Assembly: GCA_002350525.1 (NCBI GenBank)
Contig: DEFA01000022.1
Location: forward strand, 149,988 to 213,987
DNA from: Lachnospiraceae bacterium UBA2864
GTDB taxonomy: Bacteria > Bacillota > Clostridia > Lachnospirales > Lachnospiraceae
DNA: 64,000 bases
Reading direction: 5' to 3'
Shown here: positions 1 to 7,696 of the stretch, piece by piece
Numbering within the stretch: the first letter of the stretch is position 1
Layout: each line of letters opens with the position of its first letter
The notes under the pieces: generated by a model
The model's input: the letters and a program-made list of their open reading frames with translations, nothing else
Databases searched by the model: none
What the model was told of the DNA's origin: nothing
Translations under genes and position numbers: made by a program

Positions 1-1910
1 GCGAAGAAGTTGTTTCATCAAGTGCTTCGGACGGTTTTGTATATATCTGTAAAAAATATGGCAATGCAAAAGATATTCATATAGGTGATGAAATAGTTCT
101 GGGAAATGAGAGGTTAACGGTCGGAGGTTACGTACTTCGTCCCGACTATCTTAATACGCTTAAGGATTTAACGGAGACCATAGGAGACTATTCTCATTTT
201 ACAATAGCAGTTGTTAATGAAGATACTTATGAAGCGGTTCTTCGTTCTGATCCAACTCTTTCGGAAAATAAATATTACAGCGTAGTCTTTAAAGATAGCA
301 GTAAGATCAATCCTTTCAGACAAGATCTTTACGCAGACTACAGACCTATCGAGTATTTCAATGCGGATGCTAACTCCAGGATATCAACATTCAGGAGTGA
401 GGTGGTTTTACTTAAAGGGGAGTTTTCTTCTTATAGCATTATACTTTTTGTGCTGGTTATGGTTATAGTTGCATTTATGCTTTCACGAATAATAGAAGGA
501 GAAGCTGTTAATATCGGAACGCTGAAAGCACTTGGATACAAAGTGAGTGAGCTGAGCAGACACTACATGATTTACGCTCTTATCCCTTCGGTTATCGGAG
601 GTCTTCTGGGAGTAATTGCGGGAATTCCGTTCTCGCGGGTGTTTTCCGCGTATTTCTTTAATGATGTTGACAGTTTTCCTTACAGTGTAAGATACAAGAT
701 ATCATATATGATCATCGCATTCATTTTGCCTGTCATATTCAATATGGTCATTTCTGTTATATTAACCTCTGTTTTACTTCGTAAGGATGCCTCTTTGCTT
801 ATGAAGAAAGGAAAGACGGTGAGAAAGGTCAGGAAGATCCTGAGTGGTTCGGGACTTAAGTTTAAGACTGTGTATATGCTTCGTGTCCTTATTGGAAATC
901 CCGTCCGGACATTGGTGTTCATTATAGGCATGACTGTTGCGAGCATGATAATCCTTCTGGGAGGAATGTGTCAGGATTCGCAAAGAAATGTACTCGAGAA
1001 TGTCCTTCCCGACATGATGGGAGATGCAAAATATGAAACCGGATTAAAAACTTTTCATACAGGTGAAATTGAGAATGGGCAGACTCTTATCGATGTAATG
1101 TTCGAGGTTCCGGATACTACGGCAGGGTTCAACCTGATCGGCTATGATGAGGACAATACTCTGCTCAAAAGAGAATCGGTATCAGGCAACCCTCTTACCT
1201 ATGGTGAATACTATATGACGACGGGAGCGGCAAATTATTACGGAATCAAAGCAGGTGATGATTTCACTTTCGTTCATAGGATAACTGGAGAGAAGACTAC
1301 TGTTAAGATAGACGATATTATAGATAATGATGCTCTTCGCCTGCTGATTACCAGTAAGGAAAATGCTGCGCGGATCGTGGGAGTGTCGCCGGACGAATAT
1401 AACAATATATTAAGTACTGTGCCTGTTGATGTTCCTTCGGAAGAGATAATTAAGATTGCTGATTTTGATTCATACATGGATTCCTTCGAACAGGCACTTG
1501 CTACGACGAAGGTTGTATATGCAATACTGCTTACGGTCGGAATCGTTGTGTGTATTCTTATGGTAAATCTTCTCTCGGGTATGATAATCGATGAGAATAG
1601 AAGAAATGTTTCTATGCTTAAGGTGCTGGGTTATCATGGACAGGAGATCAGGGGAATAATACTTCGTCCGAATCATCTGCTTTTGCCGTGTTGTTATATT
1701 ATTGCAATCCCTCTAACTATATATATGACAAAACTGCTGATGCTCGGTTCTGCTGAGTATTCGGGTGTATATATCGATGTTGTGGTTAAACCTTTTACGT
1801 TGATACTGTACTTTTTTATAGTCGTTGGATCTTATATAGTGTCACTGTATTTCGGAAGCCGTAAGCTAGAAAGGGTTGATATGGCGGAGAGTCTAAAGCA
1901 GGAGGATTAG
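1..1910 (+). CDS. ABC transporter permease, FtsX/MacB type (5' end outside window)
   Basis: The reading frame is open from the left edge (first full codon at base 3), so only the C-terminal part of about 635 residues is present. It shows the usual FtsX-type plan: an extracytoplasmic stretch, a membrane block with the conserved 'GTLKALGY' coupling segment near base 520, a second extracytoplasmic domain, and a final membrane block containing 'SMLKVLGY' near base 1612. Such permeases pair with a MacB/LolD-like ATPase to export peptides or act in envelope stress. Its ATPase is probably upstream, outside the window. A GTG at 402 is an internal codon, not the start. The promoter directly downstream serves a separate TetR-led exporter operon. 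The family is secure; the substrate is unknown. Confidence 0.85.
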   Translation, partial: EEVVSSSASDGFVYICKKYGNAKDIHIGDEIVLGNERLTVGGYVLRPDYLNTLKDLTETIGDYSHFTIAVVNEDTYEAVLRSDPTLSENKYYSVVFKDSSKINPFRQDLYADYRPIEYFNADANSRISTFRSEVVLLKGEFSSYSIILFVLVMVIVAFMLSRIIEGEAVNIGTLKALGYKVSELSRHYMIYALIPSVIGGLLGVIAGIPFSRVFSAYFFNDVDSFPYSVRYKISYMIIAFILPVIFNMVISVILTSVLLRKDASLLMKKGKTVRKVRKILSGSGLKFKTVYMLRVLIGNPVRTLVFIIGMTVASMIILLGGMCQDSQRNVLENVLPDMMGDAKYETGLKTFHTGEIENGQTLIDVMFEVPDTTAGFNLIGYDEDNTLLKRESVSGNPLTYGEYYMTTGAANYYGIKAGDDFTFVHRITGEKTTVKIDDIIDNDALRLLITSKENAARIVGVSPDEYNNILSTVPVDVPSEEIIKIADFDSYMDSFEQALATTKVVYAILLTVGIVVCILMVNLLSGMIIDENRRNVSMLKVLGYHGQEIRGIILRPNHLLLPCCYIIAIPLTIYMTKLLMLGSAEYSGVYIDVVVKPFTLILYFFIVVGSYIVSLYFGSRKLERVDMAESLKQED

Positions 1911-1939
1911 ATACACCTATTATCCGACAAATAAAGTTA

Positions 1940-1968
1940 TTGACATTTAACCAGATTTAATATATATT
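1940..1968 (+). promoter_or_regulatory. Sigma-A promoter of the TetR-ABC operon
   Basis: TTGACA (1940-1945) and TATATT (1963-1968) are separated by exactly 17 bp. The predicted start point near 1975 falls inside the first of two inverted repeats, which is where a repressor would block transcription. Confidence 0.7.
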
Positions 1969-1970
1969 AA

Positions 1971-2046
1971 TCATGCGACCAAAATATTAAAGTGGTCGCA
2001 TGATTTTTGCTTCTTATGCGACCAAAAGTCAGAAATGGTCGCATGA
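1971..2046 (+). promoter_or_regulatory. Two tandem inverted repeats, probable TetR operators
   Basis: The first site has arms TCATGCGACCA (1971-1981) and TGGTCGCATGA (1993-2003), perfect over 11 bp. The second has ATGCGACCA (2016-2024) and TGGTCGCAT (2036-2044). Both keep an 11-bp spacer, and the copies are offset by 43 bp, about four helical turns. They lie between the promoter and the TetR gene that starts at 2087, so autorepression is the simplest reading. They could also form RNA hairpins in the leader. Confidence 0.65.
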
Positions 2047-2086
2047 TTTACCGGACGTCAGGTGAAAATTAAGGAGGTTGAGCTTT

Positions 2087-2722
2087 ATGCCCCCAAGAGT
2101 ATTTACGGAAGAAGAGAAAGAAAAACTTCGTATATCCATGCTGGAACAGGCAATACCACTTCTGGAAGAATACGGACTTGTACATATGTCTGTGGATAAG
2201 ATTACGAAGAAGGTGGGAATCGGAAAGAGTACATTTTACAATTTTTTCAGTTCTAAAGAAGAATATGTAAGCTATGCGCTTGAATATAATCGTATGAAGA
2301 TTCTGGATGAACTTGATAAGAAATTTCCACCGGGAAAGAAGATGAAACCGGCAGAGGTTTTTAAAACGTGGTTTACGACGTTTCTTTCAAGTAATTCCAT
2401 CTATAAGAAGTTTTCGGCAGAGGATGAGAGAGCGCTTTATGAGGCCGATAAGGCAAGAGGTAAAGAGGTAAGCCTGGCCAGAGAAACATATATCGCAGAG
2501 CGGCTTATGGTTCATATGGAAGGAGTGAGACAAGACCTCGACATAGCACTTCTGGCCAATTATATAAAGCTTATAGTTTTGGCATATGAGAATAGTTATA
2601 TGTTTCATGATTCGGCAATGGAGAGGATGCAGGATGAATTAAAGATCAGACTGATAGACCTGATATTTGAGGAGGATGCAAAAGCGGAACTGATCGAAAT
2701 GCTTAAGAACGCTAAGGCATAA
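2087..2722 (+). CDS. TetR/AcrR-family transcriptional regulator
   Basis: A 211-residue repressor-type protein. The N-terminal helix-turn-helix reads 'VDKITKKVGIGKSTFYNFF' with 'SSKEEYV' following, the classic TetR DNA-binding core; the C-terminal part is a variable ligand pocket. ATG 2087 is chosen because AAGGAGG (2071-2077) sits 9 nt before it; an in-frame TTG at 2078 would leave no room for that site. It precedes an ABC ATPase and permease and is preceded by two inverted repeats overlapping its promoter, so it probably represses its own exporter operon until an unknown ligand binds. Family certain; ligand unknown. Confidence 0.9.
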   Translation: MPPRVFTEEEKEKLRISMLEQAIPLLEEYGLVHMSVDKITKKVGIGKSTFYNFFSSKEEYVSYALEYNRMKILDELDKKFPPGKKMKPAEVFKTWFTTFLSSNSIYKKFSAEDERALYEADKARGKEVSLARETYIAERLMVHMEGVRQDLDIALLANYIKLIVLAYENSYMFHDSAMERMQDELKIRLIDLIFEEDAKAELIEMLKNAKA

Positions 2723-2836
2723 TAATTTTAAGCAGGGAGCGGAACCGGAGCTTAAGCATGTTTTGAAAAGTTGTTTTGTCCATAAAGGATATAAGGGAAA
2801 GATAAAAACACGTCAGTGTTAAATATGGAGGAATAT

Positions 2837-3550
2837 ATGAATAAGGGAAAGACGGTTGTTGAGTTTAAAGATGTTTTAAAAGAATATGGTGAGGGTGATG
2901 GTAAGCAGATTGCTGTGAACCACATAGACTTTACCATAGATGAAGGTGAGTTTGTAGTTATACTGGGGCAGTCCGGAGCCGGTAAATCCACTGTGCTGAA
3001 TATGCTCGGAGGAATGGATAAACCTACGTCAGGCACGGTTACGGTTGACGGAGCGGATGTGTCATCCATGAATGATGCGAAGTTATCGGATTACAGAGCT
3101 GAAAAGATAGGATTCATATTTCAGTTTTACAATCTGATCCCAAGTCTTACGGCATATGAAAATGTGGCACTTACGAAGAGTATAGTGAAGGAAGCAAAGG
3201 ACCCGATGGAAATGCTGGAGCGGGTAGGACTAAGGGATCATGCAAAGAAGTTCCCATCCCAGATGTCGGGTGGTGAACAACAGAGAGTATCTATAGCAAG
3301 GGCGCTTGCAAAGAATCCGAAGATAATACTCGGAGATGAACCGACAGGCGCCCTTGATTCAGAGACCGGAGTTAGTGTTCTTAAACTTTTGGTAGAAATG
3401 TCTCACAAATACGGAAACACAGTTATCGTCGTAACGCATAACGCAGATATTGCAAAATGTGCCGATAAAGTAATCCGCATGAAGAACGGAAAAGTACGTG
3501 AGATAAGGATTAATGAGTCACCGGTCCCTGTAGAGGAGGTGGAGTGGTAA
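2837..3550 (+). CDS. ABC transporter ATP-binding protein (MacB/LolD-like)
   Basis: A 237-residue ATPase that powers the permease encoded next. Walker A is GQSGAGKST (residues 44-52); the Q-loop lies in 'FIFQFYNLIPSLT'; the signature is 'MSGGEQQR'; Walker B 'IILGDEP' is followed by 'TGALDS', and the switch histidine is in 'VVTHN'. These are hallmarks of the FtsE/MacB/LolD subfamily, which uses ATP for mechanotransmission or export rather than classical uptake. ATG 2837 has GGAGG 5-9 nt upstream, better than the in-frame GTG at 2816. The stop codon shares one base with the start of the permease gene, indicating translational coupling. Confidence 0.92.
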   Translation: MNKGKTVVEFKDVLKEYGEGDGKQIAVNHIDFTIDEGEFVVILGQSGAGKSTVLNMLGGMDKPTSGTVTVDGADVSSMNDAKLSDYRAEKIGFIFQFYNLIPSLTAYENVALTKSIVKEAKDPMEMLERVGLRDHAKKFPSQMSGGEQQRVSIARALAKNPKIILGDEPTGALDSETGVSVLKLLVEMSHKYGNTVIVVTHNADIAKCADKVIRMKNGKVREIRINESPVPVEEVEW

Positions 3551-6123
3551 TGTTATTTAGGAAAATGCTTAGAGAAATGAGAGGTAATCTGGGACAATTT
3601 ATATCCGTGCTGATACTTTCATTTCTTGCAACCTTTATATATTCGGGATTTGAATCAAATGTGGTCGGAAGCGGTAATGCAGTTAAGGAATTCCATGAAA
3701 AGTCCAATATAGCGGATGTCTGGATATACAGTGAAGGTTTTAAAGAAGAAAATCTGGATCAGGTAAAGGAGCTGTCTTTTGTGGAGGATGCTCAATTCAG
3801 GACTGAGATCAGAGGAACAACAGTTGATTATGAAAGAGCACAGCTTGATATATATCTTATGGATGAGAGCACTATTCTTAAGCCATACATTTTTACGGGA
3901 ACAGAGGAGGAGAATGAAAAGCTTAAGGTATCTGACAGTGTCGAATTTGACGGTGATGATAAGGAAGGTGTGTGGATAAACGGTTCATTTGCAAAGGAGT
4001 GGGATATCGCAGTAGGAGATAGGATAAAGCTTGAATATAACGGAATAAAGTTTGAGAGAACGGTTCGAGGAATTATCATGGAGCCGGAGTATGAATATAC
4101 AAAGGCCGAAAAGGACAGTGATATTAACTTTAAAACTCTTTGCTACGTATACATGAGTTATAAGGCATTTCCTATCAGAGAATATGCGGAGAGTCAGGTT
4201 AAGAGTGGAAAGATTAATGCCGAGGAACTTAAAAGTTCAGAGGCATTTAAAGATAAGATAGAAGATATTGAGAAGAAACTGGCTGATTATGGAATGACAA
4301 TAGATGATATAGATGAGGATATGCTTCTCGAAGGTTTAGATAAAATGAGTGATGAAGAGCTCCTTAGACTCATTCCGTATTCAACAATGCTTGTTACTTT
4401 GACAGACACGGCAAAAAGTGATGCGGCAAAAACCATAAAAGAAGAAAAAAGTAATATCAGTGAAGTTCTGTTTTATGAAAAGCAGATATCGGATGCAATT
4501 GATAAGAACTACGCTGTTATGGTGGATAAAGAATCTATAATAGGCATACAGAAAATTGCCGATGAGTTAAAGCAGCACGATACATTTTCCTATGCTTTTG
4601 CATTTATCTTTCTTGTAATTGCGCTCCTCGTAATATCGACAACGATGAGTCGTCTTGTGGAAAGACAGCGTACACAGATAGGTACAATGAATGCCATGGG
4701 AATGAAAAGGAGTAAGATAGCAATTCACTATATGAGTTACAGCTTTTTTGTATCACTGATAGGTGCGGCTCTCGGTCTTATTGTCGGACCGCGTACAGTA
4801 GGTAAAATGATGGTCGGAATGCTGTTTGAGTGGTATATGATTCCAAATGTTAGGATAGGATCAAATGCATTATTCTATGTAGTTGCGGCTGTCACAGTAA
4901 TTACATGTGTGTTAGCTTCATATATAAGCTGCAGGAAGCTGCTTAAGGTTCCGCCTGCAGCTGCACTCAGACCTGCGGCACCTAAAAAGGCGAAGAGGAT
5001 ACTCGCCGAAAGACTGCCGATCTGGAATAAACTAAGCTTCAGCACACAGTATAATCTGAGAGACGTTTCCAGAGCACCGATGAGAGCAGTAATGGGAATA
5101 GTGGGAACGGCTGTAGGAACAGTTCTTGTATTATATGCATTCGGATGCTACTTCCTGGTGGATGATATCGTAGACTGGAACTTTAATAAGATTCAGAATT
5201 ACAGCTATCAGATGACGTTATCCGAGGATAAGAGTGTAGAGTATTTTGATGAAATATGTGACGCCGTATCGGGCGAAATGATAATGACAGATCAGATAGA
5301 ACTGGCAAAAGAACCGCATGCATCTTCGGGGGATAGATTCAAGCAGACTATAACAGTTATCGAAGGAAAAGGTCTGCAGAATATTACAGATGAAAAAGCC
5401 GTTATCACATCAATGATTCCGGGAAAAGTTGCGATTACAAGCAGACTGGCTAAGCAGATGGATGTGAAGGTCGGTGATAAAATATATTGGCATATTTATT
5501 CAAAGAATGAATGGTATGAATCGGAGATAGGACTTATAAACAGAACACCTGAAACAGCGGGAATAACTATTCTAAGAGAGGATTTCGAGAAGACCGGCTG
5601 CGAATATGTCCCAACCGCTATTCTTTCAGACAAGGACTTGAGGACTTACGACGGCAGGGACGGAATATCAGGTGTGTATGATATGGAAAAAATGAAAGAG
5701 GTATTTATAAACGGTTATGATGTAATAAAATATCTCTTTTACATGATGATGATCTTCTCGGTTATCACCGTTGTTGTTGTTCTCTATAATTCAGGAAATC
5801 TCTCCTTCCATGAAAGATTTAAGGAGTTTGCAACGCTTAAGGTAATGGGCTTTTCTTCGAAGAAGATAAGAAGAACTCTGAATCAGGAGAATATATGGTT
5901 TGCCGTTATCGGAATAATAGTCGGATCTCCTCTGGGAAGACCGACACTTACAGCAATGATGAACAGTAACGGAGATAATTATGATTATTATATCCATGTA
6001 CCGGTATATCTATATGCCCTGTCGGCCGTCTTTGTCCTTTTGGTCGCAATCATAGTGAGTCATATGTTTTCAAAGAAAATAAAGACTCTCGACATGGTAG
6101 GAAGTCTTAAGGGTATGGAATAA
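3550..6123 (+). CDS. ABC transporter permease, FtsX-like, two FtsX domains
   Basis: An 857-residue membrane protein. The first membrane helix is at about residues 15-33. A long extracytoplasmic domain with a helical insert follows, then a membrane block with 'QIGTMNAMGMKRSKIAIHY' coupling features, a second extracytoplasmic domain, and a last membrane block with 'FATLKVMGFSSKKIRRTL'. It is the partner of the ATPase at 2837, with start and stop overlapping (TAATG). The start has GAGGAGG about 9 nt upstream. It probably exports a hydrophobic compound or peptide under control of the TetR at 2087; the substrate cannot be read from sequence. Its 3' end overlaps a convergent TetR gene by 17 bp. Confidence 0.9.
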   Translation: MLFRKMLREMRGNLGQFISVLILSFLATFIYSGFESNVVGSGNAVKEFHEKSNIADVWIYSEGFKEENLDQVKELSFVEDAQFRTEIRGTTVDYERAQLDIYLMDESTILKPYIFTGTEEENEKLKVSDSVEFDGDDKEGVWINGSFAKEWDIAVGDRIKLEYNGIKFERTVRGIIMEPEYEYTKAEKDSDINFKTLCYVYMSYKAFPIREYAESQVKSGKINAEELKSSEAFKDKIEDIEKKLADYGMTIDDIDEDMLLEGLDKMSDEELLRLIPYSTMLVTLTDTAKSDAAKTIKEEKSNISEVLFYEKQISDAIDKNYAVMVDKESIIGIQKIADELKQHDTFSYAFAFIFLVIALLVISTTMSRLVERQRTQIGTMNAMGMKRSKIAIHYMSYSFFVSLIGAALGLIVGPRTVGKMMVGMLFEWYMIPNVRIGSNALFYVVAAVTVITCVLASYISCRKLLKVPPAAALRPAAPKKAKRILAERLPIWNKLSFSTQYNLRDVSRAPMRAVMGIVGTAVGTVLVLYAFGCYFLVDDIVDWNFNKIQNYSYQMTLSEDKSVEYFDEICDAVSGEMIMTDQIELAKEPHASSGDRFKQTITVIEGKGLQNITDEKAVITSMIPGKVAITSRLAKQMDVKVGDKIYWHIYSKNEWYESEIGLINRTPETAGITILREDFEKTGCEYVPTAILSDKDLRTYDGRDGISGVYDMEKMKEVFINGYDVIKYLFYMMMIFSVITVVVVLYNSGNLSFHERFKEFATLKVMGFSSKKIRRTLNQENIWFAVIGIIVGSPLGRPTLTAMMNSNGDNYDYYIHVPVYLYALSAVFVLLVAIIVSHMFSKKIKTLDMVGSLKGME

Positions 6124-6760
6124 ATAAATATTTTACAATCATGGCTGTCAGCTCGCGTATGACAGCCTTTTTGTTTTTGCCGCCGTTATGAAACATCGTG
6201 TCGTGTACTGCGGCTTCGACTGTAGTAAGGATTAGGTAAGATGCGGTTTTCAGGTCTTTAATCTTCAGTTCGTCTTTATAGGCTGAGAGAACTGAAGTAA
6301 ACATTTCAGTCAGCTCTTTCTTATGGACCATTTCAATTTCCCTGAATTCATCCGACTGCTCAGATAAAGATGCAATTTCACGCTGAAAGGCCGTTTCATA
6401 TTCATGACCCTTAAAAACGGTTTCGATATACAGATATACGGTTTCTTCAATAGAGAGGTTATCAAGGCTATCGAAAGGACCTGTAACATTATCCTTTTCG
6501 GACCCGGATTCCGTACTCAGATTCATGGGAGTAAGAACGACATTATATATGTCGGCCACCAGTTCCTTATACAGATCTTTTTTATCCTTGTAATATGAAT
6601 AAAATGTACCGATGGATACTCCGGCTTCCTTTGTAATTTCATTCGAACTGGCAGAGTGATAGCCCTTTTCGGACATGAGTTTTATGGCAGCGTCTTTGAT
6701 ACGCTGCTTTTTTTCTATGCTTCTTTTCTGCTTTGGTACGCGGATTTCTTTATCACCCAT
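6107..6760 (-). CDS. TetR/AcrR-family transcriptional regulator
   Basis: A 217-residue TetR protein with a basic N-terminus and the helix-turn-helix 'SNEITKEAGVSIGTFYSYY' followed by 'KDKKDLYKELV'. The start at 6760 has AGGAG about 6 nt upstream on the minus strand. It is divergent from the exporter operon at 6995, and the 234-bp gap holds two near-identical palindromes, one next to its own promoter and one on the start point of the exporter promoter. It most likely controls both directions. Its last codons overlap the end of the permease gene at 3550-6123, and that operon's terminator is inside this gene. Ligand unknown. Confidence 0.9.
   Translation of the reverse strand: MGDKEIRVPKQKRSIEKKQRIKDAAIKLMSEKGYHSASSNEITKEAGVSIGTFYSYYKDKKDLYKELVADIYNVVLTPMNLSTESGSEKDNVTGPFDSLDNLSIEETVYLYIETVFKGHEYETAFQREIASLSEQSDEFREIEMVHKKELTEMFTSVLSAYKDELKIKDLKTASYLILTTVEAAVHDTMFHNGGKNKKAVIRELTAMIVKYLFIPYP
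6143..6171 (+). terminator. Rho-independent terminator inside the convergent tetR gene
   Basis: GGCTGTCA (6143-6150) pairs with TGACAGCC (6160-6167), followed by a T run. It ends the exporter operon that stops at 6123, yet lies wholly within the coding sequence of the minus-strand TetR gene. Confidence 0.7.
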
Positions 6761-6800
6761 TTTTTACTCCTGATTATTTGAATACAGTTATTCCTCTCAC

Positions 6801-6828
6801 AGTATAACACAATAAAAATAATAATCAA
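6801..6828 (-). promoter_or_regulatory. Promoter of the divergent tetR gene (minus strand)
   Basis: Read on the minus strand, TTGATT (6828-6823) and TATACT (6806-6801) are 16 bp apart. The operator palindrome at 6835-6856 begins 7 bp upstream of the -35 box. Confidence 0.5.
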
Positions 6829-6834
6829 ACACAA

Positions 6835-6856
6835 AATATGAGCGAATGCTCATATT
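6835..6856 (+). promoter_or_regulatory. TetR operator 1 (palindrome)
   Basis: AATATGAGC (6835-6843) and GCTCATATT (6848-6856) form a perfect 9-bp inverted repeat around GAAT. It sits between the two divergent promoters and matches operator 2 in both arms. Confidence 0.65.
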
Positions 6857-6860
6857 TCTA

Positions 6861-6889
6861 TTGACAGGCAAAAAGAGTGGTGCTAATAT
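6861..6889 (+). promoter_or_regulatory. Promoter of the second TetR-linked ABC exporter operon
   Basis: TTGACA (6861-6866) and TAATAT (6884-6889) with a 17-bp spacer. The predicted start point near 6896 is inside operator 2. Confidence 0.7.
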
Positions 6890-6893
6890 CTCA

Positions 6894-6915
6894 AATATGA
6901 GTAAGTGCTCATATT
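6894..6915 (+). promoter_or_regulatory. TetR operator 2 (palindrome on the start point)
   Basis: AATATGAG (6894-6901) and CTCATATT (6908-6915) enclose six bases. It differs from operator 1 only in the centre, and its position over the transcription start predicts direct repression. Confidence 0.65.
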
Positions 6916-6994
6916 ATCAAACGTTCGTAAATATAGTATTGCGAATAATGTAATTGTTATTTTAGACCGGACATTCGGTCGGAAAGGAATAAAT

Positions 6995-7696
6995 ATGTAT
7001 CTTGAAGTAAAAGGAATCAAGAAAAGTTATGGAGAGGGAGGAAGCTATATTCAGGTTTTAAAGGGAATAGACCTTTCTGTGGAAAAAGGTGTTATGTGTG
7101 TTATACAGGGGACCAGCGGTTCGGGTAAATCGACCATGCTTAACTGTATAGGGGGACTCGATAATGCGGATTCGGGTTCTATTAAGATAGCGGGAAAGGA
7201 GATTGTCGGGCTTAAGAATAATGCACTTTCGGATTACCGGAGAGAAAACCTCGGCTTTATATTTCAGTTCTACAATCTGGTTCCGAATCTGACGGTAAGA
7301 GAAAATATAAAGGTTTGTGAATATCTGACAGATAGTCCGATGGATATAGACGAACTTCTGGAAGTGCTCGGACTTACGGAGCATCAGAATAAGTTCCCGT
7401 CACAGCTTTCGGGTGGTCAGCAGCAGAGATGCGCTATAGCAAGGGCACTTGTAAAGAACCCGAAACTTCTTCTCTGCGACGAACCAACCGGAGCTCTGGA
7501 CTCGAAAACATCCCGTGATATTTTGATCCTGCTTGAAAAGGTTAATGAGAAATACGGAACAACAATGCTGATAGTAACTCATAATAATGCAATAAAGAAT
7601 ATGGTGGATCAGGTTGTGATCATGAAGGACGGAGAGATACGTAAGTCTTATCTGAATGAGGTTAAAGTACCGGCTGCTGAACTAGAGGATCTGTAA
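6995..7696 (+). CDS. ABC transporter ATP-binding protein (MacB/LolD-like)
   Basis: A 233-residue ATPase, clearly a paralogue of the one at 2837. It carries Walker A 'GTSGSGKST', Q-loop 'FIFQFYNLVPNLT', signature 'LSGGQQQR', Walker B 'LLLCDEP' plus 'TGALDS', and switch histidine 'IVTHN'. ATG 6995 follows GGAAAGGA at a good distance; an upstream in-frame GTG at 6905 lies inside operator 2 and is not a credible start. The gene ends with TAATG, sharing one base with the permease start. It supplies energy to the 907-residue permease downstream under control of the divergent TetR. Confidence 0.92.
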   Translation: MYLEVKGIKKSYGEGGSYIQVLKGIDLSVEKGVMCVIQGTSGSGKSTMLNCIGGLDNADSGSIKIAGKEIVGLKNNALSDYRRENLGFIFQFYNLVPNLTVRENIKVCEYLTDSPMDIDELLEVLGLTEHQNKFPSQLSGGQQQRCAIARALVKNPKLLLCDEPTGALDSKTSRDILILLEKVNEKYGTTMLIVTHNNAIKNMVDQVVIMKDGEIRKSYLNEVKVPAAELEDL

